Positions 32,316 through 40,774 are shown, counted from the first letter of the stretch. The stretch is 46,150 bases of DNA from an uncultured Lachnospiraceae bacterium (GCA_947173945.1 CAMWGV010000016.1:1-46150), one strand, 5' to 3'. The notes: generated by a model from the letters alone, not told the origin. Made by a program: numbers and translations.

Positions 32316-32369
32316 AAGTGACTGCCGCAGGCGAGCCATACAACTCGAATTTTAATGCGACAGCCACTT
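32316..32369 (-). terminator. Terminator of the SipL-like gene
   Basis: On the minus strand AAGTGGCTGTCGCA pairs with TGCGGCAGTCACTT-type sequence (13 of 15 positions, with G-U and two mismatches) and is followed by TCTTTTATTC, matching an intrinsic terminator after the SipL-like gene. The loop can itself form a small stem. The first arm shares GGCTGTCGCAT with the palindrome at 1765-1865. Confidence 0.6.
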
Positions 32370-32385
32370 CTATCCCCAAACCTCT

Positions 32386-33990
32386 CTATGATTTTACAAC
32401 TATAAGGCGGTCACCCTCCTTAATTATGTCTGATTCAAGATTATTTACCTTTCTGATTGATTCAGTTGTTGCATAATATTTTCTCGCTATTGACCATATA
32501 GTGTCACCTTTTTTAACAATATAGCCTACGATTCCCGGCATGGATGCCTTCTTTTCATAGTCTATGTCACACAACTTCATATCGGTTATAACCTTGGAGG
32601 ACGTCTTTGCAAATACCGATATTCCCAGACTTACCTGAGCCTTTATTTCCAGTTCCTCGCTGTTGAGCAGATTTGCCCCAAGCTGATCCAGACCCGGAAC
32701 AATTCGTATTGACTCGTCACCCGAAAGTGGAACTGTCTCCACCATATATTCGAATGGCACATGTATGTTCATGCAGCTCATTGGGTCATCACTATTTGAT
32801 ATATACAGCACATTACATTTAACTACACCTGAAATATATATATTTCCATTCGTCTCAGGGTTGTTATCTGTTCCGTTATCCGTATCCATTACTTCATCCG
32901 GTTTTTCCACCTTTACTTCATCTATGTCCACACTTCCATACACATGACATATTTGTAACAGCTTCGTAGTTTCTCCGTTAATACGTTTCCTATGGCTTAC
33001 CTTTGCTTTTGCCACATTCCGCATCAAAAGGTTTTCATATTCGAACATCTCCGTTTCTGGCTCGCACTCCACCTGCGGGGAATAAAGGTCACTTAAAATG
33101 GTTACCTCTTTGTCCTCATACATTTTTATGCTCATGTCAACACAGTACTCAACACCTATAATTCTAGGCTCACCATCTGAATCCTGTCGTATGACAACAT
33201 CACCCTTGCCAAGTGTGCAGTTTGATTCCAGTATCATCCCCTCTTTGGCACCCTGACATTCTATTTCCTTTGTGATTGACCTTACAGAGAATAAATACTG
33301 GATAGGTAAATGTTCATCCTGTCCCTTATAAACAACGAATATCTCCACTTCTCCCCTTATCATGAGAGAATTATCTCCCGCCTTTGTTTCCATATTGCGG
33401 AGCTCTACCGAAGACCAAAGCACATTACATATGTTTGGTTTACTTTTTGGTATATCTATATCCTCTTTGATTCGGAAAACATCATGCTTGCATATTGCCG
33501 TTTCCGTAAATGAGGTTTTCTTATACTGACATTCGATTCCCTGTGCATTTTCCAGATTAACAGCAGCATTCACTTTATCCTCTTTGAATACACATACCTC
33601 ATTACCAATGAGTCCCCGGACCTCCAGTTTTCGCGAATTAATTACACTTACCGTCAGATCCTCTATCTGGCACCTGCTTTCTACCCTGTTTGCTTTTGTA
33701 ACACCGTCAACATTTACTATGTCCTCGAATGGTATTTCCCCTGTATATACCTCTAAATTTTGTTTTTCTTTGTCTGTCTTGTACAATGCCTTGAAAAAAA
33801 CGGTCCCTACAACCCGAACCTTTCCGTCATCAGCAATAACATCGTCAACTACGACACATCCATCTGTCGCAATTATTTTTTCTATATCATCCTTGTAATC
33901 CGGAATATTGAAATCATCATCTATCGTAAGCTGAGAGTATTTTGAAGCCTTCAAAATACTGGTATGTATATCTTTCCTTATAAAATCCAT
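32386..33990 (-). CDS. sipL: SipL-like spore coat morphogenetic protein (DUF3794 repeats plus LysM)
   Basis: 534 aa. Residues 1-470 hold three DUF3794 (SPOCS) modules, each with long beta-strands (for example the first, ending in GKVRVVGTVFFKALYKT). The C-terminal LysM domain is at about 486-532 and reads VKKGDTIWSIARKYYATTES and DRLIVVKS. This architecture matches SipL of Clostridioides difficile, which anchors the coat at the forespore by binding SpoIVA. The order and length are typical. TGGAGG lies 4-5 nt before the ATG. SipL function is known in C. difficile and inferred for this protein. Confidence 0.88.
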   Translation of the reverse strand: MDFIRKDIHTSILKASKYSQLTIDDDFNIPDYKDDIEKIIATDGCVVVDDVIADDGKVRVVGTVFFKALYKTDKEKQNLEVYTGEIPFEDIVNVDGVTKANRVESRCQIEDLTVSVINSRKLEVRGLIGNEVCVFKEDKVNAAVNLENAQGIECQYKKTSFTETAICKHDVFRIKEDIDIPKSKPNICNVLWSSVELRNMETKAGDNSLMIRGEVEIFVVYKGQDEHLPIQYLFSVRSITKEIECQGAKEGMILESNCTLGKGDVVIRQDSDGEPRIIGVEYCVDMSIKMYEDKEVTILSDLYSPQVECEPETEMFEYENLLMRNVAKAKVSHRKRINGETTKLLQICHVYGSVDIDEVKVEKPDEVMDTDNGTDNNPETNGNIYISGVVKCNVLYISNSDDPMSCMNIHVPFEYMVETVPLSGDESIRIVPGLDQLGANLLNSEELEIKAQVSLGISVFAKTSSKVITDMKLCDIDYEKKASMPGIVGYIVKKGDTIWSIARKYYATTESIRKVNNLESDIIKEGDRLIVVKS

Positions 33991-34073
33991 ACGACCTCCA
34001 TACTACCCAATTTTAATTATCTATGATTTATATATATTCCCAAATATTTTCTTTTATTCTTAAAATCAATTCC

Positions 34074-34520
34074 CTAGTCAACATTAAACACAACCGGTTT
34101 ATTTATCTTTTCGCATTTTATGACTATATATGGGTACATAGATGGTGCGCCGGTATTATTTGATGCATCCGATGCTGTTCCTGATTCCGTTTTCAGGTCT
34201 GCATCAAAATAGAGTGCATTTTCTGTCAAAAATAAATCATTTACAACCACGCTATAGGTAGACCTGCTATGTTCTCCGTATCCTACGGCAATGTAAAGAT
34301 ACTCACCGCTTATGTATGTCAATTTAAACATTTTTTCTTTCTTTTCGTCAATGATTTGCTTAAGTTCGTCTGGCAGTCTGGTATCATCACATACCGTAAA
34401 TTCTATGTCCTTTCTCCCCTCCTCCTTTCCGACACCTTTACATCCGGTCAGTAACACTGACACAATGCACAGCATAATAAACAAAATCCTGCCAATTAGT
34501 TTTTTAATGTTAATCGCCAT
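34074..34520 (-). CDS. Lipoprotein, PrcB C-terminal-like
   Basis: 148 aa. Signal peptide and lipobox LLTGC end at about residue 27, so the mature protein is lipid-anchored. The mature part contains the pattern YLYIAVGYGEHSRSTYSV, VVNDLFLTENALYFDADL and YPYIVIKCEKINKPVVF, which matches the C-terminal domain of PrcB (PF14343) as I know it, often found in Firmicutes lipoproteins. AAAGG directly abuts the start codon, an unusually short spacing, so the true start may be elsewhere. The gene lies between the SipL-like gene and the YwmB-like gene; whether it has a spore role is unknown. Confidence 0.65.
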   Translation of the reverse strand: MAINIKKLIGRILFIMLCIVSVLLTGCKGVGKEEGRKDIEFTVCDDTRLPDELKQIIDEKKEKMFKLTYISGEYLYIAVGYGEHSRSTYSVVVNDLFLTENALYFDADLKTESGTASDASNNTGAPSMYPYIVIKCEKINKPVVFNVD

Positions 34521-34632
34521 CCTTTATAATTGCCAGGCAAATACCTCTGCCTGCACATCTTTTAAACCATAATATGACAGACAAGCAAAAATAATTCCTT
34601 TTTAAATACATGATATATTATAAGATTATTAT

Positions 34633-34682
34633 CACTGGATTTCATGTCAGCATATTGTAATTACATAACAGGAAATCCAGTG
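34633..34682 (-). terminator. Long-loop hairpin after the YwmB-like gene
   Basis: CACTGGATTTC and GAAATCCAGTG form an 11-bp perfect stem around a 28-nt loop that itself holds the palindrome TGTAATTACA. It lies just downstream of the minus-strand gene that ends at 34711. There is no T-run, so the terminator role is not certain. Confidence 0.4.
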
Positions 34683-34710
34683 TTTATGACATTAAGACAA
34701 TTTGATGAAT

Positions 34711-35472
34711 TTAAAATGATTTATCTACAAATGGTATGGCCTTATGAATCAGCGTCAAATCTTCCGTTTTATCATATGTGATTGCAATATTTACATTGAC
34801 TTTTTCTCCATCCTGATAAACATATTCATTTATGCCACTGCTGTATGCATATACACATATGCCATCCTCAAGCTCAATGCGCTTAACTTCTGTAGCATCC
34901 ATACTTTTGATAAAATCATTTACTTCCGTTTCAATCTCTGTATCTATCATCTTACCCTTTTTCTGTGTACAAATATAAATATTTGTATTAGCCCTCATTC
35001 CTAAGTCATCACATAGCTTAACAAGCTTCTCCTTATAATCATATACCGCCTGTCCTGCCGAACCTTTGAGCTCTATATCAATAAGCACATAATTTTCCCA
35101 TATCTGCTGTCCATAATCGTCTGCCACGGCAATAGATATGAGCCTTATCGTTGTATCTCCCTGCTTTCCTTGTTTTGACAGTTCTGTTGTCTCATTATCC
35201 TTATCTTTCCTGTGATTTATTTCATAACCAGAAACAATTCCCAAGCTTTTCGCAAGATTTTTTACCATTACCTCTTTCGCGCCCACTCCAAGCTCTTCTT
35301 CTCCATAAAAAGCATAAGCCCTCACACTGCCCTCAGACAAGTTTTCCACTCCCTGACTCATGACCTGCGTGACCATCTTCTTTTCTCTGTTCACGGATGA
35401 ATTAATAAATAACTGAATTAAAACTGCTGCCCATATAAGAGCAAGTAAGTATATTTTTGATCTCCTATTCAA
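34711..35472 (-). CDS. YwmB-like protein
   Basis: 253 aa. The first 25 residues include a hydrophobic anchor (KIYLLALIWAAVLIQLFI). The rest follows the YwmB pattern of Firmicutes (TATA-box-binding-protein-like fold): two similar halves, the first in SVRAYAFYGEEELGVGAKEV and the second after GMRANTNIYICTQKKGK, and the closing EDLTLIHKAIPFVDKSF segment. The start is TTG at 35472 with GGGAGG 8 nt upstream; an open frame continues to 35526 but has no such site. YwmB in Bacillus is next to spore genes; role unknown. Its gene is divergent from rsmG with about 200 bp between. Confidence 0.6.
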   Translation of the reverse strand: MNRRSKIYLLALIWAAVLIQLFINSSVNREKKMVTQVMSQGVENLSEGSVRAYAFYGEEELGVGAKEVMVKNLAKSLGIVSGYEINHRKDKDNETTELSKQGKQGDTTIRLISIAVADDYGQQIWENYVLIDIELKGSAGQAVYDYKEKLVKLCDDLGMRANTNIYICTQKKGKMIDTEIETEVNDFIKSMDATEVKRIELEDGICVYAYSSGINEYVYQDGEKVNVNIAITYDKTEDLTLIHKAIPFVDKSF

Positions 35473-35549
35473 AATAACAACCTCCCAAAAGATAATTTGC
35501 ATATCGCATATAAAGATTGTTGACACATATTCAAAAAAAAATACTTGTG

Positions 35550-35667
35550 TGCTATAATGTCATGAGGTGGCTGCCGGAGCTTGTTCATAGCGAGCGGCGA
35601 ATGGCAATCATCATATGAAGCACTAAAAGTGCGAAGCGTAAATATAATATGACTTGCGATGGGAGTA
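35550..35667 (+). promoter_or_regulatory. Extended -10 promoter and structured leader of rsmG
   Basis: TGCTATAAT at 35550-35558 is a good extended -10. The following leader of about 105 nt folds: GCC..GCTTG with CGAGC.GGC, the hairpin GCACTAAAAGTGC (35620-35632), and an outer pairing of GCAA/TTGC with TCATAT/ATATGA. The last stem ends just before GGGAG, the ribosome-binding site of rsmG. TTGACA at 35520-35525 is 27 bp from the -10 and is not its -35. Confidence 0.4.
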
Positions 35668-35671
35668 CTTT

Positions 35672-36388
35672 ATGGAACGATTAAGAACCTATGTAGAAAA
35701 TATAACAAATGGTAGTCATACGCTGACAGATCAGCAGCTTGAGCAGTTTGATAAATTTTATGAAATGCTCATCGAGCAAAATAAGGTTATGAATCTGACT
35801 GCAATAACAGACCGTGACGATGTTATTTTAAAACATTTTATAGACAGCCTTGCACTTGCCCAGTACTTCGACCTGTCAAAAAACATAAGTGTCATAGATG
35901 TAGGAACCGGTGCCGGCTTTCCGGGAATACCGCTCAAAATAGCATTTCCTTGGTTGGACATAACATTATATGACTCCCTCAATAAACGTATTAAATTTCT
36001 TTTAAATGTTATAGATACCCTATCTCTTAAAAACTGCACTGCTTTACATGGCAGGGCGGAAGACGGCGGACGGGATGATTTTCTCAGAGAGCATTTCGAT
36101 TTGGCTGTTTCAAGAGCAGTGGCAAATATGTCCGTATTGTCGGAATATTGTCTTCCATTTGTTAAGATAAACGGATATTTTATACCATATAAAACGGAAT
36201 CCATATCGGATGAGCTTGAAAATGCAAAAAAAGCGATACAAACGCTTGGTGGTAACCATGAAAAAACGGTAAGCCTTACTCTTCCCTCATCAGATATCGG
36301 ACGAAGCTTTCCCTTTATTAAAAAAATCAAAAAGACACCTTCCATATATCCACGAAAAGCAGGAATAGTAAGCAAACAGCCCCTTTAA
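35672..36388 (+). CDS. rsmG: 16S rRNA (guanine(527)-N7)-methyltransferase RsmG (GidB)
   Basis: 238 aa. Methylates G527 in the 530 loop of 16S rRNA. The SAM loop DVGTGAGFPGIPLKI and the N-terminal EQNKVMNLTAITDRDDVILKHFIDS split as EQNKVMNLTA and ILKHFIDS are present, as is the AVSRAVANMSVLSEY segment. I start at the ATG at 35672 (GGGAG six nt before it), not at 35654. In many Firmicutes rsmG lies right before parA/parB; here it is 10 kb away and on the opposite strand. Its stop codon lies inside the terminator hairpin. Confidence 0.93.
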   Translation: MERLRTYVENITNGSHTLTDQQLEQFDKFYEMLIEQNKVMNLTAITDRDDVILKHFIDSLALAQYFDLSKNISVIDVGTGAGFPGIPLKIAFPWLDITLYDSLNKRIKFLLNVIDTLSLKNCTALHGRAEDGGRDDFLREHFDLAVSRAVANMSVLSEYCLPFVKINGYFIPYKTESISDELENAKKAIQTLGGNHEKTVSLTLPSSDIGRSFPFIKKIKKTPSIYPRKAGIVSKQPL

Positions 36389-36401
36389 TGAAAGGGGCTG
36401 T
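36376..36401. terminator. Hairpin overlapping the rsmG stop codon
   Basis: ACAGCCCCTTT and AAAGGGGCTGT form an 11-bp perfect stem with a 4-nt loop AATG. The left arm includes the last three codons of rsmG and the loop holds part of the TAA stop. T-tracts are poor on both strands, but it separates the convergent genes rsmG and the exonuclease. Confidence 0.6.
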
Positions 36402-36408
36402 CTACTTA

Positions 36409-37377
36409 CTATTCGGATAATTGTCTTTTCTTTTTTATATGTCTTTTCTCTTGACGCTTTTCTCTTAGTTCATTTTGTCTGTCCCGGATATTTTCCATAC
36501 CTACCTTATCTGTTGGCAGCATTGTCTTTATGGCAAATACCTTACCATCCTTCGTTTGTTTAAATCGAATCCTACCAGCTACCAATCCATGATACCAGCA
36601 GCGTCCAACGCATGCGTACGTATTTTGCGAATTAACAAACCATTTTATCTTTTTCGAAGTTTTTTTGCCACATTTATAACACCTTATCGTCAATAGTTCC
36701 TTATCAGACAAAGCTTCTGTCTTATCCTCAAATACCCTTGTTATGTGCTCCATATAATGCTTGTGATAAGATATAATCTCTTCATCCTTTTCCGTCGGAA
36801 CATTGTAAACATCATAAGAGTATCGGTCATCCAAATCCTTAGGCTTTATTTTTGCTAAAATCTTACCTGTATAGTATGCATCATTTACAGCCGAGTGAAA
36901 TGGTCTGTCTATTTCCACCTCCATATGGGCAACTGCTTTTTCCAATTTGGATATCTGACCATCCGTACTGGCAACATCGGCATAAATCTGCTGGACATTG
37001 TAATATTTGAGTGGCCGTTCCAACTGTTTCATATAGTAGTAATCCATGTTCGTTTGAAGATAGTTTAAATCCATGGTTCCCCACGTACAGAATATATAAT
37101 CCTCTCCGCACCATTTTATAAACTCCCGGCATACCATGTCAAACGGTCTGCCCTTTCTCAGTGTTGCTTCATCATAATTTAATATAGCCTTAATATGAGG
37201 CTGAAGCTTTTTGTACAACCGTGGCTTTACTATACTGGAGTAGAAATCTATAATATTAAATTTTTCGTCGAGCTTTACAGCTCCAATCTCAATTATCTCG
37301 AATGGCATTCTTGGGTTTTCATATTCATGTCCCCCATAGCATTGGTTCCATTCAAGATCCAAAATCACATAGTTCAT
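36409..37377 (-). CDS. DEDDh-type 3'-5' exonuclease with a C-terminal Cys region
   Basis: 322 aa. Residues 1-180 are an exonuclease domain: Asp7 and Glu9 in VILDLEWNQ, Asp103 in WGTMDLNYL, His161 and Asp166 in HSAVNDAYY, giving the DEDDh set. This resembles KapD/ERI-1 type exonucleases. Residues 230-290 hold four cysteines in CYKCGKKT and CVGRCWYHG that may bind zinc, followed by a very basic tail (EKRQEKRHIKKKRQ) suited for RNA or DNA binding. GGAATG stands before the ATG. It ends next to the rsmG terminator. The substrate (RNA or DNA) is not known. Confidence 0.88.
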   Translation of the reverse strand: MNYVILDLEWNQCYGGHEYENPRMPFEIIEIGAVKLDEKFNIIDFYSSIVKPRLYKKLQPHIKAILNYDEATLRKGRPFDMVCREFIKWCGEDYIFCTWGTMDLNYLQTNMDYYYMKQLERPLKYYNVQQIYADVASTDGQISKLEKAVAHMEVEIDRPFHSAVNDAYYTGKILAKIKPKDLDDRYSYDVYNVPTEKDEEIISYHKHYMEHITRVFEDKTEALSDKELLTIRCYKCGKKTSKKIKWFVNSQNTYACVGRCWYHGLVAGRIRFKQTKDGKVFAIKTMLPTDKVGMENIRDRQNELREKRQEKRHIKKKRQLSE

Positions 37378-37398
37378 ACACCATTCCTGCCATGTGGA

Positions 37399-39027
37399 CT
37401 ATAATTCCATCATCCGTAAATGTGGATATTGTGCCACGCCTTGTTTTTTATTGTTTTCCTTAAAATCCCGATAAATATCGTCCAGCTCTTTTTGCTCATC
37501 ATCGAGCTTGCGGTAAATGTCATCAAGCTCTGTATGTTCATTACCGAGGCGCTGATAAATTCCATCAAACTCTGTGTCATCATCATCCAGCCTACGGTAA
37601 ATTCCGTCAAACTGCGTATCATCGTCACTAAGTCTTTGATAAATTCCGTCAAACTCCATGTCCTCATTATCAAATCTTTGATAACCGTTTTCAAACCCTA
37701 AATCATTATCGGATTTTTTATAATCTTCTTGAAATCCCATATCGCCGGACCTTCGATAATTTTCCTCAAATCCTATATCATCCAGCCTACGGAAATCTCC
37801 TTCATGCGCCATATCATCAAATCTTCGGAAGCTTTTCTCATCCTCCATATCATCAGGTCTTTGATAACCTTTCTCAAGCTCTGTATCATCAAATGGTTGA
37901 GCCCTTCTCCCAAGCTCTACACTATCATGTCTTTGATCATCTTCCTCAAACCATATGTCATCATCATCCAGTTCCCGATAACTTTCCTCAGGACCAGGAT
38001 ACCTCTTATCAAATTTTATATCATCATCCAGCTCCCGGTAATTTCCATCCGTAATTATATCATCTTCGGCCTTTAGGTAATCTTCTTTAAACTCCTTATC
38101 ACCATTGGGGTTTTGGTCATCATCCTCAAAATCCTTATCGTTCGGTCTACGATAATCCTCAAGCCTCATATCATCATCAAACTTACTATAATCTTCAAGT
38201 CCCATGTCATCATCTGGCTTATGATAATCCTCAAGTCTCATGTCATCATTTGGCTTATGATAATCTTCAAGTCTCATGTCGTCATCAAACTTACTATAAT
38301 CTTCAAGTTTCATATCATCATCAAATTTATGATAATCCTCACGTTCTTCGCCATCAGATTTATTATGATTACTCTCAGGTTCTGCATCGTCAGCATCCGG
38401 CTTTTGGTAATCAATTCCAAGCCCTATATTTTCTGAAGTGAGCTTTGAGTACGCTTTTTCCACCTCATTATAACTGTTATCATAATCTAACTTTCCCTCA
38501 TCAAGACGCTTTTGCATTTCATTGAGTATTTCAATCGACTCGTCCTGAGATTTTGCGTTTGCTGCTGCCATCTGTGCAAGAAGAACAGCGATTCTCTCAT
38601 TACTGTTTACCATCTTTGTCGTGTTGTCCATATCTTTTTTAATAAACAGCTTTGCCAAAAGCTTGTCCTGCTCCATAAGCTGTGCCGCAATCCTGTCATT
38701 TTCTTCTTTCATATCAAGCACAACATCAATAATTGCAGCCATACTCTGTCCTCTTGATATTTCCTCACGCTTTGCAACGGAATATATTCCCTTCTCAACC
38801 TTTGTAAGTTCATTTTGTTTGTCAATATTAATCGAAACAACTTCATCAACCTTAGCAAGAATTCCATCAACAAGAAAATAAGTATCCACAATAACAATAA
38901 GTGAAACAGCTATAATAAGCTCTATATTAGAAACCGCTGCTATTATTAAATACATATCAACCAAAAAAGCAGCAACAAATGCAACTGCACTAATTGTAAG
39001 TATTGATTGCGATCTTCCCGATTTCAT
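37399..39027 (-). CDS. Membrane protein with a long acidic repeat tail, function unknown
   Basis: 542 aa. Two hydrophobic helices at about 10-29 and 35-56 form a hairpin, followed by a coiled-coil-like region to about residue 200 (KREEISRGQSMAAIIDVVLD, MEQDKLLAKLFIKK). From about residue 215 to 530 the protein is a degenerate acidic tandem repeat. The best units are 12 residues, LEDYHKPDDDMR, repeated about five times (DNA period 36 bp, 38150-38345); later units expand to 14 residues, FDGIYQRLSDDDTQ. All share an aromatic residue, a Lys/Arg and a DDD cluster. GGAGG lies before the ATG. No family known to me; the tail could bind a basic partner or metal. Confidence 0.7.
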   Translation of the reverse strand: MKSGRSQSILTISAVAFVAAFLVDMYLIIAAVSNIELIIAVSLIVIVDTYFLVDGILAKVDEVVSINIDKQNELTKVEKGIYSVAKREEISRGQSMAAIIDVVLDMKEENDRIAAQLMEQDKLLAKLFIKKDMDNTTKMVNSNERIAVLLAQMAAANAKSQDESIEILNEMQKRLDEGKLDYDNSYNEVEKAYSKLTSENIGLGIDYQKPDADDAEPESNHNKSDGEEREDYHKFDDDMKLEDYSKFDDDMRLEDYHKPNDDMRLEDYHKPDDDMGLEDYSKFDDDMRLEDYRRPNDKDFEDDDQNPNGDKEFKEDYLKAEDDIITDGNYRELDDDIKFDKRYPGPEESYRELDDDDIWFEEDDQRHDSVELGRRAQPFDDTELEKGYQRPDDMEDEKSFRRFDDMAHEGDFRRLDDIGFEENYRRSGDMGFQEDYKKSDNDLGFENGYQRFDNEDMEFDGIYQRLSDDDTQFDGIYRRLDDDDTEFDGIYQRLGNEHTELDDIYRKLDDEQKELDDIYRDFKENNKKQGVAQYPHLRMMEL

Positions 39028-39190
39028 CTGTAACCTCCGAATTATAGTTGTAACAATGTTTTCTAATTTAGATTAAATAAAAACTAATACTACAAATAAT
39101 ATCACAATAAGCTTAATTTTGCAATAAGGGCTGATTTAACACGTACTTGGAAAAATTAGCAGAAACTTGATTTTTATTAACAGCCATGAA

Positions 39191-39230
39191 AACAAAAAAC
39201 TAAGAACCTTGTAAAATCAAGGTTCTCAGC
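39191..39230. terminator. Terminator after the tRNA-Arg gene
   Basis: GAACCTTG-TAAAAT-CAAGGTTC is an 8-bp stem with T-runs on both sides (TTTTTTG on the minus strand, CTTTTTTTC on the plus strand). It ends the minus-strand tRNA gene just to the right. Confidence 0.8.
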
Positions 39231-39240
39231 TTTTTTTCAG

Positions 39241-39314
39241 CGTCGCTAAGAGGATTTGAACCTCCGGCCTACCGCTTAGGAGGCGGTCGCTCTATCCAGC
39301 TGAGCTATAGCGAC
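39241..39314 (-). tRNA. tRNA-Arg, anticodon CCT
   Basis: 74 nt. Minus-strand reading: acceptor GTCGCTA pairs with TAGCGAC, D arm contains AGCTCAGCTGGATAGAG-type sequence, anticodon stem ACCGC/GCGGT encloses CTCCTAA (anticodon CCT, reads AGG), and the T arm has GGTTCAAATCC. The discriminator base is G and CCA is not encoded, so it must be added after transcription. A terminator follows. Confidence 0.95.
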
Positions 39315-39547
39315 ATATCATCAATCCTTATGTATTTTAAATTAATCTATCAGAAAAGTAAATAGTAAATTAAAAAAACTGCTATAATATGTTATAATTA
39401 TTTTAATTAGCATCTACGATAATATTTAAAATAATTCAGGTAATTGACAAACTCATTATTTTAAGTTATGAGATATTTCGTACAACAAATGTCGAAAACG
39501 AGTTTCCCAATTACCTAAACAAATTAAATCATTGTGAGGATTTATAA

Positions 39548-40663
39548 ATGGAACAAAACGAAAATCAGATTTTTGACAAACAGACAACACTTGTCATAGA
39601 CAGGGCTGCTATTTCCCACAACATTAAAGTTATTCGAAAAATCACAGATAAACAGATTATTGCAGTAATAAAAGAAAACGGTTATGGAATGGGTTTAAAA
39701 GCAGAATATGACCTGCTCAAAAAAAATGGCCTTGATTATTTTGCTGTTACAAATACGGCGGAGGCACTTGCCCTCCGTAGCTTTGGTTGCACCGAAACAA
39801 TCCTTCTCCTCACCCCATGTATGTCATATGAGGAGGCAGTTAAACTTAACAATGCAAATATAACATTTGTTGTAGGAAGCATTATACAGGCTAATATTTT
39901 AAAGAAGGTCTCAGAAGCAGGTGGCTCCAAACCTCACGTTCATATTGCGATAGATACAGGCATGGGAAGATACGGTTTTTTCTGGAATCAAATTCCTGAT
40001 TTATCAGAGATTAATAAATATATACAGGTTGATGGCTGTTACACACACCTTCATGGACGCCCTAAAAAATATAAAGAGAATGTCAATACGCAGCTTGAAC
40101 GTTTTAAAACTGCTTTAAAAGCTTTAAAATCACAAGGTATTAACACCGGGTTAAGACATGTAAGCAATTCTCAGGCAACCGTGCTGTTAGGAGACCTAGG
40201 CATGGATGGTGTCCGTGTAGGCTCTGCCATTATAGGTAAAACCTCCTATCACCAGGCAAGGCGCCTTAAATGTGCGATGTGGACCGAAGCTCCTATATAT
40301 CAGACAATGGAATTGCCAAAAGGAAGCACTGTTGGTTATCTTGCAACCGCAAAGCTGAAACGGGACTCCCGGCTTGGCATTGTACGTGCCGGACATGCAG
40401 ACGGAATCTTTTTGTCCTACTCTGACATTCCGGACCAATTTTTGAGTGGAGTTCTTCATTTAATTTCGCTTAAGCTTCGTCCTAAGCATCACATAAGAAC
40501 ATTTACGATAAATGGAAAGCATGTACCTATTGTCGGCTGTGCGGGTGTTTCACATTTTACAATAGACCTTACCAATACAAGTTTCAAGGTTGGCGATATG
40601 GTTCGCATTGAATCAAATCCGCTTATGGCACATCCCGCAGTTCCGAGAAAATTTATAAATTAA
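39548..40663 (+). CDS. alr: Alanine racemase-like enzyme, divergent
   Basis: 371 aa, slightly shorter than the 388 aa of the Geobacillus enzyme. Fold-type III PLP racemase: Schiff-base Lys42 in AVIKENGYGMG, DTGMGRYG at 136-143 (Arg141), Arg223 in GVRVGSAI, and catalytic Tyr264 in VGYLAT. Unusual points: the GYADG segment reads GHADG (282-286), so the second active-site Tyr is His; and the C-terminus ends in AVPRKFIN about 20 residues early. GTGAGGA precedes the ATG. D-alanine supply for ddl fits the rest of the window, but another amino acid racemase activity is possible. It follows the tRNA-Arg gene on the other strand. Confidence 0.8.
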   Translation: MEQNENQIFDKQTTLVIDRAAISHNIKVIRKITDKQIIAVIKENGYGMGLKAEYDLLKKNGLDYFAVTNTAEALALRSFGCTETILLLTPCMSYEEAVKLNNANITFVVGSIIQANILKKVSEAGGSKPHVHIAIDTGMGRYGFFWNQIPDLSEINKYIQVDGCYTHLHGRPKKYKENVNTQLERFKTALKALKSQGINTGLRHVSNSQATVLLGDLGMDGVRVGSAIIGKTSYHQARRLKCAMWTEAPIYQTMELPKGSTVGYLATAKLKRDSRLGIVRAGHADGIFLSYSDIPDQFLSGVLHLISLKLRPKHHIRTFTINGKHVPIVGCAGVSHFTIDLTNTSFKVGDMVRIESNPLMAHPAVPRKFIN

Positions 40664-40672
40664 TGGGCAAAA

Positions 40673-40749
40673 CAAATTATGTTATATAGGAAACTGCGTT
40701 TCCTGTATGCACGTTCCAAAAGGAACCTGCTAAGAAATGAGCTGATGTT
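40673..40749 (+). repeat. Two-hairpin repeat, copy C (in front of an acetyltransferase)
   Basis: 77-bp copy matching copy B (26171-26247) over its whole length. Hairpin 1 is ATAGGAAAC-TGC-GTTTCCTGTAT and hairpin 2 is GTTCC-AAAA-GGAAC, then CCTGCTAAGAAATGAG. It ends 25 bp before the acetyltransferase ATG. The reading frame through it (RFLYARSKRNLLRN) makes a false N-terminal extension on the acetyltransferase, as on spoIIR. Confidence 0.8.
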
Positions 40750-40774
40750 CATAGTGATTACGGAGAAAACATAT

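Noticed and set aside
35520-35525. Perfect TTGACA upstream of rsmG
   Set aside because: The next TATAAT is 27 bp away, too far for a sigma-A promoter; the extended -10 sequence is enough.
38150-38345. 36-bp period that could look like a CRISPR array
   Set aside because: Units are adjacent with no unique spacers, and they encode an acidic protein repeat in frame with the membrane protein gene.
38113-38436. Repetitive hydrophobic open frame on the plus strand
   Set aside because: It is the antisense shadow of the acidic repeat region of the gene at 37399-39027; the repeated codons keep all frames open.
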